Of a stretch of 64,000 nucleotides of DNA, positions 56,619-64,000 are shown in pieces; position 1 is the first letter of the stretch, and every line of letters starts with the position of its first letter. The notes beneath the pieces are model-generated. The model was given only the letters and a program-made list of their open reading frames with translations. It searched no databases and was not told the origin of the DNA. This DNA comes from Kordiimonas laminariae (GTDB lineage: Bacteria; Pseudomonadota; Alphaproteobacteria; Sphingomonadales; Kordiimonadaceae). A program made the translations under genes and the position numbers. Location: assembly GCF_023008165.1 (NCBI RefSeq), contig NZ_JAKQZA010000002.1, forward strand, positions 124,001-188,000, in the 5' to 3' direction.

Positions 56619-57742
56619 GCAGATACTCCTTCACCTTCACAAATATTAACTACGACATCCGCAAGCCTGTCTGCCGCGTCGAGGCGCGCTATTGAACGCA
56701 TACCGTCAGATCCGTTCCTAAGGTCACCCATGTCTTCAAACATTTTATTGAGCTTTTCAGTGACAGCTTCAGACGTAAATTCTTCTTCAGGCATCATCCA
56801 ACCGCCGCCAGCTTCTTCAACAATGCGTGCATTTGCGGTTTGATGATCATCTGCAGCGATTTTAAGCGGAACTAAAATAGCCGGACGCCCCATGGCTGTA
56901 AGTTCTGAAAGTGTTGATGCGCCGGAACGGCAGATTACCAATTGTGTACGAAGCAGGATTCCACCTACATCGTCAAAATATGGCTTTACTTCCGCCGCTA
57001 TATTAGCTTCTGCATATGCAATTTTTACACGGTCAACATCTTCAGGACGTGCCTGATGTACGATATCTAATCTGCTTTTATGCTCTTCTGGTAAAGCTGT
57101 TAGTGCACTGGGCACCACATCAGAAAGGATACGGGCACCTTGACTACCACCAATAATGAAAATACGGATTGCACCGAGACCGAATGGCACCGAATATGCG
57201 ATATTGGCGAGCTTGGCGATTAGCCTTCGTACTGGATTACCTGTTACCATAGTTTTTACGCCGTAAGGCACACGTTCAGTATTCTCTACACTAAGTGCGA
57301 TCAGCTCCGCATCTTTCGACATCATACGGTTAACACGACCAAGAACAGCATTTTGTTCATGCAGCACAAAGGGAATTCCTAAACTACGAGCCGCCATCAC
57401 AGCTGGAAGCGAGGGGTACCCACCAAAACCAACAACGATAGATGGAATGTCTTTCTTAAATTGTTTGCGTACTTTCAAAGTACTTGAAGCAAGACTAATT
57501 GCCGATTTGATCTTCCCTAAAAAGCCGCCACCCATATGGCTAGAAGCACTCAAGATCGTTTTATCAAGATCAGCCATAATGTTGCCAAGCGCTATACCGC
57601 GCTTGTCAGTAATTAATGAGACCTTATAACCTTCCTCGGTTAATTTATCCGCCACAGCCTCTGCAGGCATCATATGCCCCCCGGTACCACCGGCCGCGAG
57701 AATTATCTTAGGTGCGCGTAATGGCATTCTCTGTTCCATCAT
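56615..57742 (-). CDS. murG: UDP-GlcNAc:lipid I N-acetylglucosaminyltransferase
   Basis: 375 aa from the ATG at 57742, which forms an ATGA overlap with the ftsW stop and has GGAGAG upstream; the frame extends to a GTG at 57757. It turns lipid I into lipid II on the inner face of the membrane. [18 protein letters not shown] is the glycine-rich donor loop, [15 protein letters not shown] and [12 protein letters not shown] follow, and [21 protein letters not shown] is the second glycine-rich block. Confidence 0.94.
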   Translation of the reverse strand: MMEQRMPLRAPKIILAAGGTGGHMMPAEAVADKLTEEGYKVSLITDKRGIALGNIMADLDKTILSASSHMGGGFLGKIKSAISLASSTLKVRKQFKKDIPSIVVGFGGYPSLPAVMAARSLGIPFVLHEQNAVLGRVNRMMSKDAELIALSVENTERVPYGVKTMVTGNPVRRLIAKLANIAYSVPFGLGAIRIFIIGGSQGARILSDVVPSALTALPEEHKSRLDIVHQARPEDVDRVKIAYAEANIAAEVKPYFDDVGGILLRTQLVICRSGASTLSELTAMGRPAILVPLKIAADDHQTANARIVEEAGGGWMMPEEEFTSEAVTEKLNKMFEDMGDLRNGSDGMRSIARLDAADRLADVVVNICEGEGVSA

Positions 57743-58890
57743 TCTGCGGCTCTCCACCCTACAGGGTCAAAACCCGGCTGGATAAATCTGTTCCGCCGGG
57801 TGAAAGCAAGTGTCATCCCCATCCCAATGGCAAGCGCTACCATTGATGACCCACCAGAAGATACGAACGGCAATGTCATACCCTTGGAAGGCAAAATCGC
57901 GAGGTTTACCCCCACATTGATTAATGTTTGAAGCCCAAATTGCATAATTAAACCCGCCGCAGCAAGCAGGCGGAATGGATTTTCCTCATTAACCAAATGA
58001 GCCAAACCACGCACAACAATACCTGCGAATAAGAGAAGCAGCATTACCCCTGCAATTGCGCCAAACTCTTCCCCAATAACCGCAAAGATATAATCTGTGT
58101 GTGCATCAGGCAGACCAAGTTTCACAACTCCCTCACCCGGCCCTTTGCCAAACAAACCGCCGGAGCCAAAAGCCTCCATAGCCTTGTCTGTTTGGTAGGT
58201 ATCGCCGCTAGCTGGATTAATGAAACGGTCAATCCGGCTAGCTACGTGAGGCAGCAATGCATATGCAAGCCCGGCCCCTAGCAAACCAAGACCACCAGCA
58301 ATCATCAACCAAGTCATGGGCAGTCCTGCAAGGGCCATCTGTCCCATCCATACAGTGCTCACAAGCACGGTCTGCCCAAAATCCGGTTGAGAAATCAGGA
58401 ATGCAACCACGATTAAATACAGTGCAAAACTGATCTGTTTTGCAGGAATTTTTTCACCGTTTAGGTCAGCCGATAAAATCCAAGCCGTCGTTACAATAAA
58501 AACAGGCTTCAAGAACTCACTGGGCTGCAAAGTAAAACTACCAAGCGGCAACCAGCGAGTTGCTCCCTTAATTTCCGGTGCGATCAACAGCGTAAGCGCC
58601 ATTAAAACCAAAGTGATGGGAAACCCAATTATCGCCAGCCTGCGGACCAGATCAGTACTCATCATGGAAACAATCAAGACTGCGCCCAAGGAAACCCCAA
58701 GGAAAAGCCCCTGTTTTTTAACGAAATACATGCTATCGAGGCCAAGCCGCTCTGCAACCGCAGGGCTTGCAGTAAGGGCAAGCCAAAGGCCTAACACAAT
58801 AAGCGCTAAGACAAGCACGAGCATCAGGCGATCAACTGTCCACCACCAACGAGAGAGAACCGAGTTGTCATTTCGAGAAAGGGCAATCAT
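57739..58890 (-). CDS. ftsW: Lipid II polymerase FtsW (SEDS family)
   Basis: 383 aa, about ten membrane helices. A septal glycosyltransferase of the SEDS family working with FtsI. GATRWLPLGSFTLQPSEFLK is the conserved SEDS segment, FLISQPDFGQTVLV and AHTDYIFAVIGEEFG carry the Asp/Glu expected at the active site, and LPFVSSGGSSMVALAIGMG closes the family pattern. It overlaps murD and murG by 4 nt each. Confidence 0.95.
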   Translation of the reverse strand: MIALSRNDNSVLSRWWWTVDRLMLVLVLALIVLGLWLALTASPAVAERLGLDSMYFVKKQGLFLGVSLGAVLIVSMMSTDLVRRLAIIGFPITLVLMALTLLIAPEIKGATRWLPLGSFTLQPSEFLKPVFIVTTAWILSADLNGEKIPAKQISFALYLIVVAFLISQPDFGQTVLVSTVWMGQMALAGLPMTWLMIAGGLGLLGAGLAYALLPHVASRIDRFINPASGDTYQTDKAMEAFGSGGLFGKGPGEGVVKLGLPDAHTDYIFAVIGEEFGAIAGVMLLLLFAGIVVRGLAHLVNEENPFRLLAAAGLIMQFGLQTLINVGVNLAILPSKGMTLPFVSSGGSSMVALAIGMGMTLAFTRRNRFIQPGFDPVGWRAAE

Positions 58891-60230
58891 GCCGCCGCTC
58901 CTTTCTCTTCACGAACAAGGGCTTTGAAGGCCTCACCGCGCTCTTCAAAATTCGAAAACTCATCAAAAGCTGTGCATGCCGGCGACAACAACACCACATC
59001 GCCGGACTTCGCCGTTCTACAAGCGGCGACCACAGCCTCAGTCACAGATACGAAACATTCTGCTTCAAGACTTTCACCAAGATCTTTATATAGAGAGCTT
59101 GCAACCTCACCAGCAAAATAACCTTTTTTCACGTGTGCAATGGCAGTCTTCATATGAGTAAAATCTGTCTCTTTTGCTCTACCGCAAGCAATCCAGTGGA
59201 TATCTTCGAAAGAAGAAAGTGCTCTAATGGCTGCATCACTATTCGTCGCTTTAGAATCGTTGATGTAAGTTACCCCATCAAACGTACCCACAAGCTCTTG
59301 CCTGTGCTCTAGCCCCGGGAAAGTTTCAAAGCTGGCAAGAATGTCTGCATTAGCAAACCCCAGCGCTTTACCAATCGCAAATGCACAAGCTGCATTTTGG
59401 TGATTATGCGCACCTCGCAAACGATTGAGATCAGATAAATCTGATACTTTTTCTTCCTCTGCCATCAACAAACCATTCGAAACCGAATAATCCGCCACGA
59501 CACCTTTCGTAGAAACCGTCACATTGTCGGACAAACCGTCTGCGATTTCTTCTGAAGACCTATCATCAACACCTAAAATGGCCGTTTGCCCATTTGACTG
59601 CATTTCAAATAATCTACGTTTCGCTGCAATATAGCCAGCCATGTCGCCGTGTCGGTCCAAATGGTCAGGTGACATATTCAAAAGGACAGCGACATCCGCA
59701 TCAAACACTTTTGTTAAATCCAACTGGAAAGAAGACATTTCAAATACATACACACCACCTTCAGGCAATGCATCGAGAGCCAATACGCCGGTACCAATAT
59801 TACCGCCCACAACGACAGGTTTTCCGCATTCAGCAATCATATGTGCCACCAACATTGTTGTGGTGGACTTCCCATTAGTGCCAGTGATAGCCACAACCTT
59901 ATGCGCAGGCATTTCTATGCGAGCTGCTTCAAATACATCAAAGTCACTGATGATTTTCACATCATTTGCAGCAGCCTTCAACACCAGTTCATGAGGTTCA
60001 GGGTGTGTAAGCGGCACTCCCGGTGCCAACAACAACTCGTCAAGACATGAGAAATCTAACTCATAAAGATTTGACACATGCTCCGCCACTTCGTTCCTGC
60101 GGTCAGCATTATCATCGTAGGCAAAAACCTTAGCACCAGACGCAGCTAAGGCTTTGACCGCGGCAACACCTGTGCGTGCCAGACCAAAAACTCCAACTGA
60201 TTTACCATCATATGCTGGTGCCGTAATCAA
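58887..60230 (-). CDS. murD: UDP-N-acetylmuramoyl-L-alanine-D-glutamate ligase
   Basis: 447 aa. It adds D-Glu to UDP-MurNAc-L-Ala. VFGLARTGVAAVKAL is the UDP-binding fold, AITGTNGKSTTTMLVAH the P-loop, NMSPDHLDRHGDM the middle block and NDSKATNSDAAIRAL the C-terminal one. It lies 6 nt after mraY and overlaps ftsW by 4 nt. Confidence 0.97.
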   Translation of the reverse strand: MITAPAYDGKSVGVFGLARTGVAAVKALAASGAKVFAYDDNADRRNEVAEHVSNLYELDFSCLDELLLAPGVPLTHPEPHELVLKAAANDVKIISDFDVFEAARIEMPAHKVVAITGTNGKSTTTMLVAHMIAECGKPVVVGGNIGTGVLALDALPEGGVYVFEMSSFQLDLTKVFDADVAVLLNMSPDHLDRHGDMAGYIAAKRRLFEMQSNGQTAILGVDDRSSEEIADGLSDNVTVSTKGVVADYSVSNGLLMAEEEKVSDLSDLNRLRGAHNHQNAACAFAIGKALGFANADILASFETFPGLEHRQELVGTFDGVTYINDSKATNSDAAIRALSSFEDIHWIACGRAKETDFTHMKTAIAHVKKGYFAGEVASSLYKDLGESLEAECFVSVTEAVVAACRTAKSGDVVLLSPACTAFDEFSNFEERGEAFKALVREEKGAAA

Positions 60231-60236
60231 AGCTGC

Positions 60237-61301
60237 TTACCTCAACTTCAATGTTGCGAGGCCAATCATCGCGAGGATAAAGGCGATAATCCAAAACCGA
60301 ATAACAATGGTCGGTTCCGCCCAACCTTTTTGTTCATAGTGGTGATGAAGCGGAGCCATGCGAAACACACGTTTACCGGTGAGCTTAAAGGAGGCTACCT
60401 GTACAATTACAGAAATTGTTTCAAGCCAGAACAAACCACCAATGATACCGAGAACAATCTCATGCTTAATCACTACAGCCATAGCGCCGATTGCGCCGCC
60501 AAGTGCTAACGACCCCGTATCGCCCATAAAGATGGCAGCTGGCGGTGCATTAAACCAAAGGAAACCCAAGCCAGCGCCAATGATCGCACCACATAGAATG
60601 GCAAGTTCACCGGCTCCCGCCACATATGGCACGCCTAGATATTCAGTATAAACTGTGCTGCCCACCACATATGCAATAAAACCAAGAGCACCCACAGCAA
60701 TAATAACAGGAACTGTTGCAAGGCCATCAAGACCATCCGTTAAGTTCACGGCATTCCCGGCCCACACCATAACAAGCATAGCAAACGGAATGTAGAACAC
60801 ACCAAGGTTCACTAAAAAATTCTTTGCAAATGGCAACGACAGATCTGTACCATTCATTGTTGTGAGGAACCAAGCTACACCGCCTGCGATTGCGAATTCT
60901 AGCGCCAAACGAAGTTTTCCGGGAAACCCTGCTGATGATCTTTTCGTTACTTTCAGATAGTCATCCACAAAACCAATAGCACCAAAGCCCAGAGTAACTG
61001 TCATGACTGCCCAAACATATGGATTGGAGAGATCAGCCCACAAAAAAGTAGAAATACCAAGACCCAACAAAATCATAAACCCACCCATGGTAGGCGTACC
61101 TTGCTTTGTCAGGATATGGCTTTCAGGACCATCTTCCCGAATTGGCTGACCTTTTTTCTGCTTGGACTTTAACCACCGGATAATGGCAGGGCCAAACACG
61201 AAACAAATAATCATTGCAGTAAAAATCGCACCACCGGTTCGAAACGTCAGATACCGGAACAGGTTAAATATACCGCCTTGATCTGCTAATAAATATAGCA
61301 C
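60237..61301 (-). CDS. mraY: Phospho-N-acetylmuramoyl-pentapeptide transferase
   Basis: 354 aa from the GTG at 61301, chosen because TAGGAG lies 7 nt upstream and [20 protein letters not shown] is the usual MraY opening; the longer frame to 61334 would overlap murF. It makes lipid I in the inner membrane, with ten helices. [24 protein letters not shown] (catalytic Asp pair) and [10 protein letters not shown] (catalytic Asp) are intact, as is the His-rich [11 protein letters not shown]. Confidence 0.95.
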   Translation of the reverse strand: MLYLLADQGGIFNLFRYLTFRTGGAIFTAMIICFVFGPAIIRWLKSKQKKGQPIREDGPESHILTKQGTPTMGGFMILLGLGISTFLWADLSNPYVWAVMTVTLGFGAIGFVDDYLKVTKRSSAGFPGKLRLALEFAIAGGVAWFLTTMNGTDLSLPFAKNFLVNLGVFYIPFAMLVMVWAGNAVNLTDGLDGLATVPVIIAVGALGFIAYVVGSTVYTEYLGVPYVAGAGELAILCGAIIGAGLGFLWFNAPPAAIFMGDTGSLALGGAIGAMAVVIKHEIVLGIIGGLFWLETISVIVQVASFKLTGKRVFRMAPLHHHYEQKGWAEPTIVIRFWIIAFILAMIGLATLKLR

Positions 61302-61315
61302 GCGTTCACTCCTAC

Positions 61316-62761
61316 CTAAAACCCATGAGCACACTGTAAGCCACTTTCAGGCACAAGCGTGTCACATTTACTTAAATCCAACATGTTATTCACAAGCGCA
61401 GATAAACCCGCACTGTTAGCTCCTTTTACCATCACGACATCGCCATCCCCCAGTCGCTGCATCAACTGCTCAGCAGATGCATCTGGATTGTGCCATCGTT
61501 CCGTTGGCAAGCCCGAAGCTTCGCCAACAGCAGCCATCTGGTCACCAAAGGCAATAATCTTCGACACACCGAATTTTTTGAGATCCGCGATAAGTGAGAA
61601 GTGAATTTCTTCACTGCGAGAGCCAAGCTCCTGCATATCAGCAAGAACAGCAATTCTCTTACCATGTTTACCTGTTTTCGCAAGGCTTAAACGCCGCAGA
61701 GCAGCACGGATACTAAGGATATTGGCGTTATAACTATCATCAATCAGCTTTGCCTCACCAAATCCCAACTGCAGGCTGTACTCTCGGCCTCGCCCCTGTT
61801 CTGCTTCAAGTGATGCAAGCGCTAAAGCCGCGTGTCCCAGATCAGCACCAATCGCTTTCACGGCGGCGAGAGTAAGTAAGCTATTCAATACCCACTCTCG
61901 ACCTGGCTGTGCCACTTTATAGGTAATGAGCGTTCCCATTACATTTGCTGTAAGACAGGTACAGTTGTGGTGTTCAGTCATCCGTACTGGATAAACATCA
62001 GCTTTATCTGTCACGGAAACACTAATGGCCTTGGCACCATACTTTTCTGCGGCCTTTTGAAGTTCATCTTTATACGGATGGTCGATACCATAAATGGCAA
62101 AACCATCTTGTTTCAACGCTCCAAAAATAGAAGCCTTTTCTTCTGCAATATCAGATACATTCGCAAATGAAGCCTGATGCGCTGATCCAACTGTGGTAAC
62201 AATTGCTACATCAGGCTGAACCTTGGTAGCCTCCCGAATAATTTCACCTGGCTTATTCATTCCAAGCTCGAAAACTCCAAACCTGCTTTCTCTTGGCATT
62301 CGCGCTAGGGAAAGCGGCACCCCAACGTGATTATTGAAGCTCTTTATACTCGAATGAGTATCACCAACCAACGCCAAACACTGACGAAGAGCCTGTACCA
62401 CACTGGTTTTGCCTGCACTCCCAGTAACACCTATTATACCAGCAGGCGCACGGCCACGGGCATGATGTGCCATACGAACGAGCGCACAAGAAGTATCATC
62501 AACAAAGACGAGACGATTATCGCCTTCTTTTACACCCTTTGGCGTTTCTGAAACAATGGCCGCGACAGCGCCCTTTTCAAATGCTTTGGCAACAAAATCA
62601 TGGCCATTAAGCGCTTCACCTTTCAGTGCAACAAACAAATCACCTGGTAAGATGTCCCTGCTATCAACTTGCAAGCCATCAGCATACCAAGGCCGGGCGG
62701 TTAACGCACCACATGTGGCATTGATTTCAGCAGCGGTCCAAAGTGGTGTACCAATCTCCAT
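61316..62761 (-). CDS. murF: UDP-N-acetylmuramoyl-tripeptide-D-alanyl-D-alanine ligase
   Basis: 481 aa from the ATG at 62761, with GGGGAGGGGG just upstream; the frame opens at 62779 inside murE. It adds D-Ala-D-Ala to the tripeptide, completing the UDP-pentapeptide. [32 protein letters not shown] (P-loop) and [15 protein letters not shown] are conserved. It starts 1 nt after murE. Confidence 0.96.
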   Translation of the reverse strand: MEIGTPLWTAAEINATCGALTARPWYADGLQVDSRDILPGDLFVALKGEALNGHDFVAKAFEKGAVAAIVSETPKGVKEGDNRLVFVDDTSCALVRMAHHARGRAPAGIIGVTGSAGKTSVVQALRQCLALVGDTHSSIKSFNNHVGVPLSLARMPRESRFGVFELGMNKPGEIIREATKVQPDVAIVTTVGSAHQASFANVSDIAEEKASIFGALKQDGFAIYGIDHPYKDELQKAAEKYGAKAISVSVTDKADVYPVRMTEHHNCTCLTANVMGTLITYKVAQPGREWVLNSLLTLAAVKAIGADLGHAALALASLEAEQGRGREYSLQLGFGEAKLIDDSYNANILSIRAALRRLSLAKTGKHGKRIAVLADMQELGSRSEEIHFSLIADLKKFGVSKIIAFGDQMAAVGEASGLPTERWHNPDASAEQLMQRLGDGDVVMVKGANSAGLSALVNNMLDLSKCDTLVPESGLQCAHGF

Positions 62762-62762
62762 G

Positions 62763-64000
62763 TTATGCCCCCTCCCCAAGTACAGCTTTCACAGCATCAA
62801 CATCTGAGAATGGCAAAATTTCATTCCCCACAATCTGTCCGGTTTCATGGCCTTTACCAGCCACAATCAACATGTCACCACTGCCCATATTCTCTATTGC
62901 TTTTGCGATAGCTTCAGCGCGGTCACCAACTTCCATGGCTCCTTGGGCTGCGATCATAATCTGTTCACGAATTACAGATGCCTCTTCGCTGCGGGGATTA
63001 TCATCGGTCACATAAACCGTATCTGCGAGTTTGCTGGCGATTTCTCCCATTTGCGGGCGCTTACCTGCGTCACGGTCTCCGCCACATCCGAAAACCACAT
63101 GCAGTTTATTCGGCCGGTGTGCACGTGCTGCCTTCAGAACAGTACGAAGGCCATCCGGTGTATGCGCATAATCAACGAACACAGCGCCGCCCTTAGAGGT
63201 CAAACCAATCAATTCCATGCGTCCAGGCACACCATTCAGCCGCTCCATAGCGTCAACACTGGCAGAAACTTTTCCACCACATGCATGTACTAAACCAAGC
63301 GCCATCAAAACGTTATGAGCCTGAAAACCACCAATCAGAGGTAGCTTCACTTCATAACGCCCACCATCAATGGTAAATTCAATAACCTGCCCATCAGCCA
63401 CAACACGTTGCTCAACAAGATGGATTGAGGCTCCCTCACGTTTTCCAACAGTTATACGGCTAAGGTTACGCGCCCACGCCACATCATCGAGCGTAGCGCC
63501 CCAGTGATCATCCACATTAATCACGGCACCATCACCTGGCATTAATAGCTCTGCAAACATGCGAGCTTTCGCGTAAAAATAGCCAAATTCAGTTTGGTGG
63601 TAATCCAGATGATCCCGCGTAAGGTTTGTAAAACCGGCTGCACTTAAATTTAGCCCATCTAATCGGTTTTGGTCCAAACCATGACTAGACGCTTCTACAG
63701 CAACATGCTGAACACCTTTTTCAGCAAGCTGAGCCATGGCACCATACAAATCAACCGGGTCCGGTGTTGTTAAACCGCCATCTATTTGCAGCTGCCCAGA
63801 TTTAACACCCAGAGTTCCTATACTTGCAGCTTCAACACCGTTCAGTTGCCAAAGCTGCCGAACAAAATCAGCGACAGATGTTTTCCCGTTTGTTCCTGTA
63901 ATAGCCACCTGCACTTCTGGTTGGGTGCCACAAAACCGCGCGGCTAACTCGGCATAGCGTTTACGTGGGTTTTTATCTTCAACAAAAGCGACATGATCAG
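62763..64000 (-). CDS. murE: UDP-N-acetylmuramoyl-L-alanyl-D-glutamate ligase MurE (partial, runs off right edge)
   Basis: 411 visible residues; the N-terminus lies beyond 64000. The frame continues unbroken past the GTG at 63914 through DHVAFVEDKNPRKRYAELAA, which matches the normal MurE region before the P-loop, so 63914 is not the start. ITGTNGKTSVADFVRQLW is the P-loop. DDNPRSEE is the meso-diaminopimelate-type recognition motif (DNPR), so the cell wall should be DAP type. It opens the dcw series visible here and is followed 1 nt later by murF. Confidence 0.96.
   Translation of the reverse strand, partial: DHVAFVEDKNPRKRYAELAARFCGTQPEVQVAITGTNGKTSVADFVRQLWQLNGVEAASIGTLGVKSGQLQIDGGLTTPDPVDLYGAMAQLAEKGVQHVAVEASSHGLDQNRLDGLNLSAAGFTNLTRDHLDYHQTEFGYFYAKARMFAELLMPGDGAVINVDDHWGATLDDVAWARNLSRITVGKREGASIHLVEQRVVADGQVIEFTIDGGRYEVKLPLIGGFQAHNVLMALGLVHACGGKVSASVDAMERLNGVPGRMELIGLTSKGGAVFVDYAHTPDGLRTVLKAARAHRPNKLHVVFGCGGDRDAGKRPQMGEIASKLADTVYVTDDNPRSEEASVIREQIMIAAQGAMEVGDRAEAIAKAIENMGSGDMLIVAGKGHETGQIVGNEILPFSDVDAVKAVLGEGA

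Noticed and set aside
63914-63914. GTG at 63914 as the murE start
   Set aside because: The frame runs unbroken to the window edge and the upstream residues match normal MurE; a start here would cut off the UDP-binding domain.

Overview
This window is chromosomal DNA from an alphaproteobacterium with moderate GC content (high 40s percent by eye). The evidence is a full murE-murF-mraY-murD-ftsW-murG-murC-murB-ftsQ-ftsA-ftsZ division and cell-wall cluster, an ftsZ product with a long acidic linker, a pal-cpoB-tilS-ftsH-folP-glmM run in the order typical of the class, hisZ, and a serC leader RNA of the kind described only in Alphaproteobacteria. A member of the Kordiimonadales or a nearby lineage would fit, but the sequence alone does not fix the order. 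No rRNA, tRNA, CRISPR array, insertion sequence or prophage was seen.

Layout. 1-2282 (minus): a pseudokinase gene with a C-terminal membrane anchor and a basic membrane protein cut by the left edge. 2532-7900 (minus): serC-serA-hisZ-purA behind a serC leader RNA. 8168-9324 (plus): two EF-hand lipoproteins. 9337-16525 (minus): ftsH-folP-glmM-thiD-hydrolase-serine hydrolase. 16661-21536 (minus): tilS, cpoB, pal, a LysE-type exporter and pyrC. 21733-23532: ygfZ and two PAS-like proteins. 23627-32482 (minus): ppdK, glyS, glyQ, map, chorismate mutase, an S49 peptidase and a TrmN6-like methyltransferase. 32660-38518 (plus): polyprenyl diphosphate synthase, two AT-rich solute-binding proteins, a sigma-54-type promoter followed by a structured RNA and terminator, an MBL hydrolase, and nadA-nadC. 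38519-39611 (minus): an M48 peptidase and rpmF. 39876-46453 (plus): M14 peptidase, a secreted protein, ghrA-like dehydrogenase, Ca2+/Na+ antiporter, folM and folB. 46827-50019 (plus): uvrC, pgsA, moaD, moaE. 50026-64000 (minus): a small membrane protein and the dcw cluster, with murE cut by the right edge.

Most of the content is core metabolism: serine, purine, pterin/folate, NAD, thiamine, molybdopterin, peptidoglycan precursors and division. Genes sit in tightly coupled operons, often with 1-4 nt overlaps.

The observations most worth following are: (1) an exact sigma-54 promoter match (TGGCAC-N5-TTGC) at 35450 that would drive a roughly 138-nt structured RNA ending in a strong intrinsic terminator; (2) the pseudokinase, which lacks the catalytic Asp and Lys, coupled to a basic membrane protein; (3) a sharply bounded low-GC segment inside glyS that suggests recombination; (4) in-phase DnaA boxes with a perfect inverted repeat upstream of uvrC; (5) three 12-bp direct repeats upstream of the glyQS promoter; and (6) expected neighbours that are missing: ddl from the dcw cluster, nadB from nadA-nadC, and tolB from pal.
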